This document shows positions 34,237 through 41,643 of a stretch of 64,000 bases of DNA, piece after piece. The position numbers and the translations under genes are program-made. Location: assembly GCF_901827175.1 (NCBI RefSeq), contig NZ_LR594662.1, positions 2,108,001-2,172,000 of the forward strand. The letters are read 5' to 3'. The notes beneath the pieces were generated by a model that saw nothing but the letters and a program-made list of their open reading frames with translations, was not told where the DNA came from and ran no database searches. Numbering within the stretch: the stretch's first letter is position 1; every line of letters begins with the position of its first letter. This DNA is from Variovorax sp. RA8 (GTDB lineage: Bacteria; Pseudomonadota; Gammaproteobacteria; Burkholderiales; Burkholderiaceae_C).

Positions 34237-35156
34237 ACCCGGCGTTCTCGGTCGTCGTCTTCACCACCGTGGCCGGCGCCGCGCAGGGACTGGTCGTCAC
34301 GCTGGCGCTGGCCGTGCTCGCCGGCATGCCGCTCGCGCCGGGCTTCCTCGGCTTGTCGCTGATCGTGGCCGAGGCGATGTTGCTGGTCGGCCTCGGCGCC
34401 TCCTTCGGCCATCTGGGCCGGCCCGAGCGTGCCTGGCGCGCGGTGCTGATGTGGCGCACCTCCTGGCTGTCTCGCGAGGTCATCGTGCTGCCCGCCTTCA
34501 TCGCTGTGGTGGCGCTGTGGTGGCTGGCCTTGCGCAACGGCATCCAGGCGCCGTGGCTGCCGCTGGCTGCCATCGCCGTCGCCGCCTTGCTCTGGTACTG
34601 CACCGCGATGATCTACGCCTGCCTGCGCTTCATCCAGGAATGGGCGCAGCCGCTGACGCTGGTCAACTTCACGCTGATCGGGCTGTCCTCGGGCCTCATC
34701 CTCGCCAGCGCGCTGGCGGCGCTGATGGGCGAGTCGGCTTTGCTGCGAGTGAGCGGACCGTGCGCGCTCGCTGTCACGCTCGCCGCGTGGGGCACACGGG
34801 CGATGTCGCTGCGTCGCAATGCCGCGCTGGTGCCGCGCTCCACGCTGCAGACGGCCACCGGCATCCGCGCGCCGAAGCTGGTGCAGAAGTCGATGGGGAT
34901 GTCGGCGGGCTCCTTCAATACGCGCGAGTTCTTTCATGGCGCCAGCCGCGCTGCGTTGAAGCAGGTCAAGCTGGGCTTCCTCGTGCTGGGCTTCGCGGTT
35001 CCCGCCTTGTTGCTGCTGTGGGGGATCGCCTCGCACTCGACGCTTGCGTTCGTGCTGGCGTTGCTGGTGCAGGTGCCGGGGCTGGTTGCGGAGCGGTGGT
35101 TCTTCTTCGCGCAGGCGCGGCATCCGCAGAACCTGTACTACCAGGTGGTGTCCTGA
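34233..35156 (+). CDS. soeC: Sulfite dehydrogenase membrane anchor SoeC (NrfD/DmsC-like)
   Basis: A 307-residue polytopic protein with roughly eight hydrophobic segments, resembling the DmsC-type anchor (MYACLRFIQEWAQPLTLVNF, GASFGHLGRPERAWRAVLMW). It would receive electrons from SoeB and reduce quinone in the inner membrane. The GTG at 34233 overlaps the soeB stop and has GGGAGG upstream. It completes a soeABC operon and is followed by a strong intrinsic terminator. Confidence 0.9.
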   Translation: MNPAFSVVVFTTVAGAAQGLVVTLALAVLAGMPLAPGFLGLSLIVAEAMLLVGLGASFGHLGRPERAWRAVLMWRTSWLSREVIVLPAFIAVVALWWLALRNGIQAPWLPLAAIAVAALLWYCTAMIYACLRFIQEWAQPLTLVNFTLIGLSSGLILASALAALMGESALLRVSGPCALAVTLAAWGTRAMSLRRNAALVPRSTLQTATGIRAPKLVQKSMGMSAGSFNTREFFHGASRAALKQVKLGFLVLGFAVPALLLLWGIASHSTLAFVLALLVQVPGLVAERWFFFAQARHPQNLYYQVVS

Positions 35157-35164
35157 GCGGTTGG

Positions 35165-35203
35165 GGAAAAAAAATGCCGGCAGTTTTATGCCGGCTTTCT
35201 TTT
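35165..35203. terminator. Intrinsic terminator after soeABC
   Basis: The stem GCCGGC (35176-35181) pairs with GCCGGC (35190-35195) around the loop AGTTTTAT. It has an A-run before (GAAAAAAAA) and TTTCTTTT after. The arrangement works in both directions and marks the end of the sulfonate/sulfite block. Confidence 0.85.
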
Positions 35204-35276
35204 GCTCGATCGATATCACCGGGTGGCCGCGCGAAGTCATGAACGATCAATGAGCTAGCAAATTTCCAGTGCTGGC

Positions 35277-35300
35277 ACAACTACTAGATATGGTAGTTGT
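35277..35300. promoter_or_regulatory. Inverted repeat upstream of the lectin/peptidase gene
   Basis: ACAACTAC-TAGATATG-GTAGTTGT is a perfect 8-bp inverted repeat with an 8-bp spacer. It lies 74 bp before the start of the lectin gene, in AT-richer sequence than its surroundings. An operator for a dimeric regulator is the likeliest use. No regulator gene lies nearby. Confidence 0.45.
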
Positions 35301-35373
35301 GGGGCCGAGCAGGCAACGCCTAGCATCGGCCGCCGCCCCACGTCCGGGACGGGGAACCAGCCAAAGGAAAAAA

Positions 35374-36438
35374 ATGAGGGAGTTGATTCCAAGGGTCATC
35401 GCCGCGACCCTGTTTTTCATTGCCGAGCTTGCCAGCGCCGCAATCCTGGCACCCGGCTCCGCGATGTATGCGGGGCAAAGCATCTATTCGGACAATCAGC
35501 AGTACATGCTGATCATGCAGGGCGACGGGAATCTCGTGTACTACCGGGTCGCCGATGGCGCGGTGCGTTGGAACACCGGCACGTCGAATCTGCCCGGTGG
35601 ATTTCTTGTCATGCAGGACGACGGAAATGCTGTCACCTACTACGACCCGCCGCCCCTTCCGATTCAAAAAGGTGAACCCATCTACTACAAGGAACCGCCG
35701 GCCCGCTACGCCACCTGGTATTCCGCGACTTCGGGAAATGCGGGCGCGTACCTGAAACCGCAGGACGATGGCAACCTTGTCGTGGTGGCGGCCAACGGGC
35801 AAACGATCTGGGGTATCGGGGCCGATCCGGATCTGAACAAGCCGGAGCCGAAGCGGGCCGGCGATGTGATAGGCCGTGAACTCGTGGGTTGGCTTGCTGC
35901 GCCTGGGCATGTGGGCTACTTCAATGGCTCCAATGTTTACCAGGTCATGAACGAGTCACTCGTCGTTCAGTACGTAACGGTAGAAAATTTCAAATCACCT
36001 GTGCGAGCGCAGGGGCCAAACGCGTACTGGGGGGCGGGCTACCCGGAAATTCCGGACTTTTATGTCAAAGGATGCTTCGAAACCAATTGCACAAACAATC
36101 TGGGGCAAGTATTAAGAAGCCGGGATGCCATGAATGCGCGTGCACTCCAGATTTACAGGCTGGGCGCCACTTACACGCTTTCTACTGCCGCCAAACCTGC
36201 ATTGCCGAAGACCGCGACGACCGATTTTTAAGTGGGAGCCTATCGTTGCGACACTTTTGTGATAGATATCTACAACATCTTCTCCGCTGGAGGCCAGGTG
36301 GATGCGAAGGGCAATCCAATTCAAAGAGTGTCCCTCGACTCGCCCTATGCACGCTGGGATTTCTTCAAAACTAACATCTTGACAGCTACGATCATTCCTT
36401 CGGTCGTGTTCCAAGCGTTGAAGAATTTCAGGGGATAA
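35374..36438 (+). pseudogene. B-lectin plus permuted papain-like peptidase, interrupted by an in-frame stop
   Basis: The first 285 codons encode a signal peptide (ending ELASAA), three B-lectin units (LIMQGDGNLVYY, LVMQDDGNAVTY and LKPQDDGNLVVV, about 50-155) and the front of a permuted NlpC/P60-like domain with AGDVIGRELVGWLAAPGHVG. TAA at 36229-36231 then interrupts. The same frame continues to 36438 with VGAYRCDTFVIDIYNIF, which supplies the expected catalytic Cys, while the catalytic His lies before the stop. Without readthrough the enzyme cannot be complete. Either it is a recent nonsense pseudogene, or GTG at 36232 restarts a second chain. GC content here is below the neighbours. Confidence 0.6.
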
Positions 36439-36441
36439 TGA

Positions 36442-37632
36442 ATGAAAAGTCTTCATTGGACCTTGCTCGGGATTGCGGGGCTCGCGGGTTGCTTTGCTCT
36501 CTATTACGACCTTACGGAAGCGTCTCAGGCCGGTGCGCGAGCGGAGCAATCTGGTAGTGCATCGGCGTCCGCGTTCGGCACTCCCAGTAGCGCGTTGGCG
36601 AACGGAGCGGCCGAATATCGAGCCAACCTGGCGATTGCTGCCTCCAGGATCGACGAAGAGAATCCACTGCGCTCCTATCAACCAACCCCTGGGATACCAG
36701 GGCGCATTGCGTTGGAAGAAATGCACGCAAAAGGTATTCCCGCGACGCCTCTTTCGGCAACGTTGGCCGTCGGGCTTTCACGTAGTGGTCGATTAAGCGA
36801 AGAGGAAAAAATCGCCATGCCTTCTGTCCTTTTTGCGATCTATAACCGGGAGAACACATCCGGCGCGAACCAGGATATCGCACTTGAATTGAAGAACTTT
36901 GTCGCAGGCTCAAACAAGCAGGCCGCAGCTTATGCGGCCACGTATTACGCAAGATTGGGCTACCTGCCGGACACCAAGCAAGTACTCGATCAGGCCCTTC
37001 GAAACGGTGCCTTGCCTACCGATTCCTACTTTCGCGAGATCGCGCACCTTATCCCTGAAGCACCGCCGGAAAAGCAAAAAGAATTCATGGCGGAAGTGCT
37101 GGCATCGTCCAATCGACTCGCTTCCGACATCCTGGCGTCCGGACTCAACAGTGGCCAGGACTCCAGTGCCGCACCTTTCCTGAAATCTTCCGAGGACATG
37201 GCCAAACTGCTGCGCAACACAGAGCCGGACTTCGGTCCGGAGGTGGGTCTGTACCCTGGGACCGATGCGCTCCGCTATTGCACGTGGTTGCGCGCGAGCG
37301 CCACCATCGAGAGCGCGAAATCAGGCCGCAACATGAACGAGATCATCGTCGCCAAGCTGAGCGAGCCGGGCACCGATCCGCGCAAGGTCTTGGCATATCT
37401 CTCGTCGTGGGATGCGATGCCTTTGATCGCGGAGGCCATGCCGGGATCGCAGGTTCAGAAGCTGGCGGCCATCGCTAGGCGCCAATCCGACCAGAACCCT
37501 GGCAACAGAGATATGCGCGATCTCGTGCACACCATCGAGGCGCGGATGAAGCACCCGCCGCCCGCCGCGCCCAAGCCCGTGTTCACGATGCCCGCCGGAC
37601 CTGCCGTGCCCCCGGCGCCGAAGCATCCATGA
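36442..37632 (+). CDS. Exported or membrane-anchored protein of unknown function
   Basis: A 396-residue protein with an N-terminal hydrophobic anchor (LHWTLLGIAGLAGCFALYYD) and an alanine/serine-rich linker. An all-helical body follows (about 60-370; for example QDIALELKNFVAGSNKQAA and PEKQKEFMAEVLASSNRLA), with a proline-rich C-terminus (HPPPAAPKPVFTMPAGPAVP). I recognise no family. It starts three bases after the interrupted lectin/peptidase frame with AGGGGAT upstream, so the two are coupled and probably functional partners. If the peptidase acts on cell walls, this could be its inhibitor or immunity protein. That is speculation. Confidence 0.8.
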   Translation: MKSLHWTLLGIAGLAGCFALYYDLTEASQAGARAEQSGSASASAFGTPSSALANGAAEYRANLAIAASRIDEENPLRSYQPTPGIPGRIALEEMHAKGIPATPLSATLAVGLSRSGRLSEEEKIAMPSVLFAIYNRENTSGANQDIALELKNFVAGSNKQAAAYAATYYARLGYLPDTKQVLDQALRNGALPTDSYFREIAHLIPEAPPEKQKEFMAEVLASSNRLASDILASGLNSGQDSSAAPFLKSSEDMAKLLRNTEPDFGPEVGLYPGTDALRYCTWLRASATIESAKSGRNMNEIIVAKLSEPGTDPRKVLAYLSSWDAMPLIAEAMPGSQVQKLAAIARRQSDQNPGNRDMRDLVHTIEARMKHPPPAAPKPVFTMPAGPAVPPAPKHP

Positions 37633-37681
37633 ACGGAACCGACTCCTATACTGGCAACCCTCAAATCCGGGAGACACGCGC

Positions 37682-38818
37682 ATGACCCAGCCCCGCACGA
37701 CCCTTCAACTCCGCTCGCTGATCCGGCGCAACGGCGAACTCGAACTCTCGTTAGCCGAGGAGCCGGTTCCCGAGCCCAAGCCTCACGAAGTGATCGTGCG
37801 CGTCGAGGCCTCTCCCATGAACCCCTCCGACCTCGGCCTGCTGTTCGGCGCGGCCGACATGAAGACGGCCAAGCCGAGCGGCACGCCCGAGCGCCCTGTG
37901 ATCACCGCCACCGTGCCCGAAGCCGCCATGAAAGCCATGGCCGGCCGGCTCGACCAGTCCATGCCGATCGGCAACGAAGGCGCCGGCGTGGTGGTGGCGG
38001 CCGGCAGCTCGCCCGAGGCGCAGGCGCTGCTGGGCAAGACAGTCGCGATGCTCGGTGGGGCGATGTACACGCAGTACCGTTGCCTCCCGGCGGCCCAGTG
38101 CATGGCGCTGCCCGAGGGCACGACGCCCGCCGAGGGCGCCTCGGCCTTCGTCAATCCGCTCACCGCGCTGGGCATGGTCGAGACCATGAAGCGCGAAGGC
38201 CACAAGGCACTGGTGCACACGGCGGCGGCCTCCAGCCTCGGCCAGATGCTCAACCGCATCTGCCTCGCGGACGGCATCGAACTCGTGAACATCGTACGCA
38301 GGAAGGAGCAGGCCGAGATCCTGCGCGCGATCGGCGCGAAGCATGTGTGCGACGCGAGCGCACCGACCTTCATGGAAGACCTGACCGAAGCCCTGGCCGC
38401 CACCGGCGCCACGCTGGCCTTCGATGCCATCGGCGGCGGCAAGTTGGCCGGGCAGATCCTCAATGCCATGGAGGCCGCGCTGCTGCGCAAGGCGACCGAG
38501 TACAGCCGCTACGGGACGCCGATCCACAAGCAGGTCTACATCTACGGCGGCCTCGACCGTGGCCCGACCGAGTTCACGCGCGGCTTCGGCATGACGTGGG
38601 GCATGGGCGGCTGGCTGCTCTTCAACTTCCTGCAGAAGGTCGGCCCCGAGGGCGCGGCGCGGCTCAAGGCGCGCGTGGCGGCGGAGCTCAGGACGACCTT
38701 CGCGAGCCGCTACACCAAGGAGGTGTCCCTGCGCGAGGCCCTGCGGCCGGAGGAGATTGCGGTGTACGCGAAGCAGGCGACGGGCGAGAAGTACCTGCTC
38801 AACCCGAATCGCGCTTGA
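37682..38818 (+). CDS. Zinc-less medium-chain dehydrogenase/reductase (quinone-reductase-like)
   Basis: A 378-residue MDR-superfamily enzyme. The N-terminal GroES-like domain (about 25-150) includes VIVRVEASPMNPSDLGLLFG. The Rossmann part has ALVHTAAASSLGQMLNRICL, ELVNIVRRKEQAEILRAIGA and TLAFDAIGGGKLAGQI. The GXGXXG-type nucleotide motif is replaced by AAASSLG, typical for the quinone-oxidoreductase/crotonyl-CoA-reductase branch. No structural zinc cysteines are visible. It is probably an NADPH-dependent reductase acting on an unsaturated or quinone substrate. GGGAGA precedes the ATG. Confidence 0.85.
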   Translation: MTQPRTTLQLRSLIRRNGELELSLAEEPVPEPKPHEVIVRVEASPMNPSDLGLLFGAADMKTAKPSGTPERPVITATVPEAAMKAMAGRLDQSMPIGNEGAGVVVAAGSSPEAQALLGKTVAMLGGAMYTQYRCLPAAQCMALPEGTTPAEGASAFVNPLTALGMVETMKREGHKALVHTAAASSLGQMLNRICLADGIELVNIVRRKEQAEILRAIGAKHVCDASAPTFMEDLTEALAATGATLAFDAIGGGKLAGQILNAMEAALLRKATEYSRYGTPIHKQVYIYGGLDRGPTEFTRGFGMTWGMGGWLLFNFLQKVGPEGAARLKARVAAELRTTFASRYTKEVSLREALRPEEIAVYAKQATGEKYLLNPNRA

Positions 38819-38886
38819 ACGAGCTGCCTCCTGCAGGCATCCGGGGTGGGACGATCATGAAGTCCGACTGGGAAAGTCGCGGGCCT

Positions 38887-39660
38887 TCAGGCACGAGGAT
38901 TGACGGCGCTGTACTCGGAGAAGATCCCGAGTTCCGTATGCCGTCGAACCGCTTCGAACCCGGCCGCCTCCATGGCGGCGAGGATCTGAGCGGGTGCGAT
39001 GCAGGATTCAATGGTGTCCCAGTAGTAGCGCCATAGCTCCGGCGTGGCGCGATCGCGCGCGACCAGGCCCGCAATGACTGGAACGATCGTGCGCATGTAA
39101 CCCTTGAGCAGCGCGTTGCCAACACGGCTCTGGGGCCGGCTGATCTCCAGGATCAGCAGCCGGCCTCCGGGGCGCAGCACGCGGCGAAACTCGGACAGGG
39201 CCTTGCTGACGTCCGAGACGTGCCGGAATGCATAGCCCAGGCTCAGGAAATCCGCTTCGGCGTCGACGCATGGCAACTGCTCCGCCCGACCCATCCGCAG
39301 CTGTACACCGGGCACATCGACATGGTCGAGCATGCCCGGGCTCGGATCGACGCCGACAAGGCTTCCCTCGGTGCCGATGAGGGCGAAGGCCTCGCGTGCC
39401 AGCAGGCCCGTGCCGATGCCGACGTCCACGACCTTGTCGCCCGGCTTCAGGCCTCCTCGTTGCAGTGCCATCTTGCGGTACCGGCGGCCGCTGCCCATCG
39501 CCAGGACACGTTCGATGCGGTCATAGTCGCCCGCTGTCTCGTCGAAGATGCGGCGCAGGTAGCGCTGGTGCTCGGCTTCGTCGCGGTAGTAGGCGGGCAG
39601 CAGGCCATGCGGCAATTGCTCGACAGCAGGGGGGGCTTGAGGTTCCGGGGTAGACGTCAT
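38887..39660 (-). CDS. Class I SAM-dependent methyltransferase (UbiE-like)
   Basis: The 257 residues have motif I VVDVGIGTGLLAREAF, a post-I acidic GVDPSPGMLD, motif II ADFLSLGYAFRHVSDVSKAL and motif III LRPGGRLLILEISRPQS. The RIFDETAGDYDRIERVLAMG opening and the FRHV segment look like UbiE/COQ5. This copy is not next to ubiquinone genes, so it is probably a paralogue methylating another substrate. It is convergent to the MDR oxidoreductase gene. The ATG at 39660 is preferred to an upstream start that would lengthen the N-terminus. Confidence 0.85.
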   Translation of the reverse strand: MTSTPEPQAPPAVEQLPHGLLPAYYRDEAEHQRYLRRIFDETAGDYDRIERVLAMGSGRRYRKMALQRGGLKPGDKVVDVGIGTGLLAREAFALIGTEGSLVGVDPSPGMLDHVDVPGVQLRMGRAEQLPCVDAEADFLSLGYAFRHVSDVSKALSEFRRVLRPGGRLLILEISRPQSRVGNALLKGYMRTIVPVIAGLVARDRATPELWRYYWDTIESCIAPAQILAAMEAAGFEAVRRHTELGIFSEYSAVNPRA

Positions 39661-39709
39661 GAAGCATCTTAGGCGCAGCCCGGGCCGCATCGCGCAAGGC
39701 GGGTCGCGA

Positions 39710-40444
39710 TCAGGCGTCCGGCACGTACATGTAGCCTGCGTTGCGCACCGTCCTGATGCAGCGCGGCTCGCCCGCAGGGTCGGGCTCCACCTTGCGCCGC
39801 AGCCGGCCGATGCGGATGTCGATCGAGCGGTCGAAGGGCTCCCACTCGCGGTTGCGGGTGTGCACCAGCAACTGGTCGCGGGAGAGCACGCGGTTGGGGT
39901 TGGCCAGGAACACGCGCAGCAGCTCGAATTCCATCGCCGTCAGCGCGACCTCGGCGCCGCCCTGCTCGAACAGGCGGCGCGCCTCCATGTCCACCTCGCA
40001 GCGGCCGAAGCGCTGGCGGCCGCCGCCCAGCGGTGCGGGCGCGGAGGCCGGCGGCTCGGGCGCGCCGGTCCGCGCCCGGGTGCGGCGCAGCACGCTCTTC
40101 AGGCGGGCCAGCAGCTCCCGCGGGTCGAAGGGCTTGGCGATGTAGTCGTCGGCGCCGATCTCCAGGCCGACCACGCGGTCGATCACGTCGCCCGAGGCCG
40201 TCACCATGATGATCGCCAGGTCGTGGCGCTCGCGCAGGTATTTCGCCAGGCTCAGGCCGTCCTCGCCGGGCAGCCGGATGTCGAGCAGCACCAGGTGCGG
40301 CGGCTCGCGCTCGAGGCATTCGCGCATCTGCGGGCCGCTGGACGCCTCGCTCATCGCGAAGCCGTGCCCACCGAGGTATTCGCGCAGCATGGCGCGTACC
40401 GAGGCATCGTCGTCGACGATGAGGACGCGGGTGGGCTCTTCCAT
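39710..40444 (-). CDS. OmpR-family response regulator
   Basis: The 244 residues have a receiver domain (about 1-120) with VLIVDDDAS, phosphoacceptor in LVLLDIRLPGEDG and the conserved Lys in GADDYIAKPFDPREL. The C-terminal winged helix (about 150-244) contains LTAMEFELLRVFLANPNRVL and SIDIRIGRLRRKVE. No partner kinase is adjacent. The nearest is the hybrid kinase at 41.6-44.6 kb, beyond the divergent diiron protein gene. It is transcribed away from that diiron gene across 164 bp and may regulate it. Confidence 0.93.
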   Translation of the reverse strand: MEEPTRVLIVDDDASVRAMLREYLGGHGFAMSEASSGPQMRECLEREPPHLVLLDIRLPGEDGLSLAKYLRERHDLAIIMVTASGDVIDRVVGLEIGADDYIAKPFDPRELLARLKSVLRRTRARTGAPEPPASAPAPLGGGRQRFGRCEVDMEARRLFEQGGAEVALTAMEFELLRVFLANPNRVLSRDQLLVHTRNREWEPFDRSIDIRIGRLRRKVEPDPAGEPRCIRTVRNAGYMYVPDA

Positions 40445-40608
40445 TCGCGGAATTTTGCGCGACACCGTGGCGCTACACAACCACAACACAGGCGATGACG
40501 GCTGAAGCGCGCTGGTTACCTGCGGCTTCGAGACTGCAGGGCAGGGTCGGGCATACCCGCCGAGGCTGTGCCGGCCCTGTGTCTTCATCCAACCTGAGGA
40601 ATCGAGCC

Positions 40609-41574
40609 ATGAACAGCACCAGCACCGAGCGTTACGCCAAGGTCATCGAGGTCTCCCAGCGGGTGCGCTGGGAGATCGATCGCGACATCATCCGCGGCCG
40701 CGGATTCGACTACGGCCGCCATTTCCTCCCCGACGGACTCTCGCTCGTGGACGAGCTGCCGTTCCTGAGCCGCGAGGAGCAGCGCCTGCTCAGCCAGGTC
40801 CAGGGGCGCAGCTACGCCTACATGTTCGGCCTGGTCGAACGCTTCATCGCCGCGAAGGTCATGGAGCTCGGCCGGGCGCAGGCCCTGGGCGACCAAGTCG
40901 CCATGGAGGCGCTGGTGCGCATGACGGACGAGGAGCTCAAGCACCAGAAGCTGTTCCGCCGGCTGGAGTCGATGATGGAGCAGGACATGCCTTCCGGCTA
41001 CGTCAGGCGCGCCGATCCCGATGCCGTGGCGCAGGAGGTGCTCGGCAGCGGCAACTGGGCCGTCCTGGCGCTGACGCTCTACATCGAGCTCTTCTCGCAG
41101 GCCCACTATCGCGCCAGCATCGCGTCCGACGAGCACATCTGCCCGCTGTGGAAGGACGTCTTCCTGTACCACTGGCGCGAGGAATCCCAGCACGCGATCC
41201 TGGACGAGATGGAGTTCCTGAAGGAGGACGCCCGCCTCGACCCCGCCGGGCGCGACGTCGCGGTCGGCGAGCTGATCGCGCTGGTTGGCGCGGTCGATGG
41301 CACCGTGCAGGCGCAGGCCATGGCCGATGCGGGCTACTTCTGCGCGATCACCGGGTTGTCCGGGCATGCAGAGCGCGCGGCGGCCATCCATGCGCTGGTG
41401 CTGAAGGCCTATCGCTGGCAATACATCGTCTCGGGCCTGCTGGAGCCGCGCTTCAACAAGATCCTGTTCTCCTGCCTGGATGCAGCCCAGGCCACCCGCA
41501 TCCGCAACGCCACCGCGCCGCTCGGCTATGCGATGCCGAAGCAGCCGGGCGTGGCAGAAGCGATGGCGGCCTGA
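40609..41574 (+). CDS. Ferritin-like diiron protein of unknown substrate
   Basis: A 321-residue, largely helical protein with paired carboxylate/histidine motifs of a diiron site: MTDEELKHQKLFRRLE (about 113-128) and WREESQHAILDEMEFL (about 193-208), plus earlier Glu candidates in RFIAAKVMELG. Spacing suggests a ferritin-like four-helix bundle, and the layout recalls AurF-type N-oxygenases, but I cannot claim the reaction. GAGGA precedes the ATG. It stands alone, divergent from an OmpR regulator, which suggests signal-responsive expression. Confidence 0.75.
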   Translation: MNSTSTERYAKVIEVSQRVRWEIDRDIIRGRGFDYGRHFLPDGLSLVDELPFLSREEQRLLSQVQGRSYAYMFGLVERFIAAKVMELGRAQALGDQVAMEALVRMTDEELKHQKLFRRLESMMEQDMPSGYVRRADPDAVAQEVLGSGNWAVLALTLYIELFSQAHYRASIASDEHICPLWKDVFLYHWREESQHAILDEMEFLKEDARLDPAGRDVAVGELIALVGAVDGTVQAQAMADAGYFCAITGLSGHAERAAAIHALVLKAYRWQYIVSGLLEPRFNKILFSCLDAAQATRIRNATAPLGYAMPKQPGVAEAMAA

Positions 41575-41643
41575 GTTGGGCGATGCAGGCCACCATCGAC
41601 GTCGCCTACGCACCAGCGCTTCTTGAAGTCCGGTCTCCGAGCT

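Noticed and set aside
35374..36438. A simple frameshift in the lectin/peptidase gene
   Set aside because: The frame is the same on both sides of the TAA, so it is a point stop and not an insertion or deletion in the nearby T-run.
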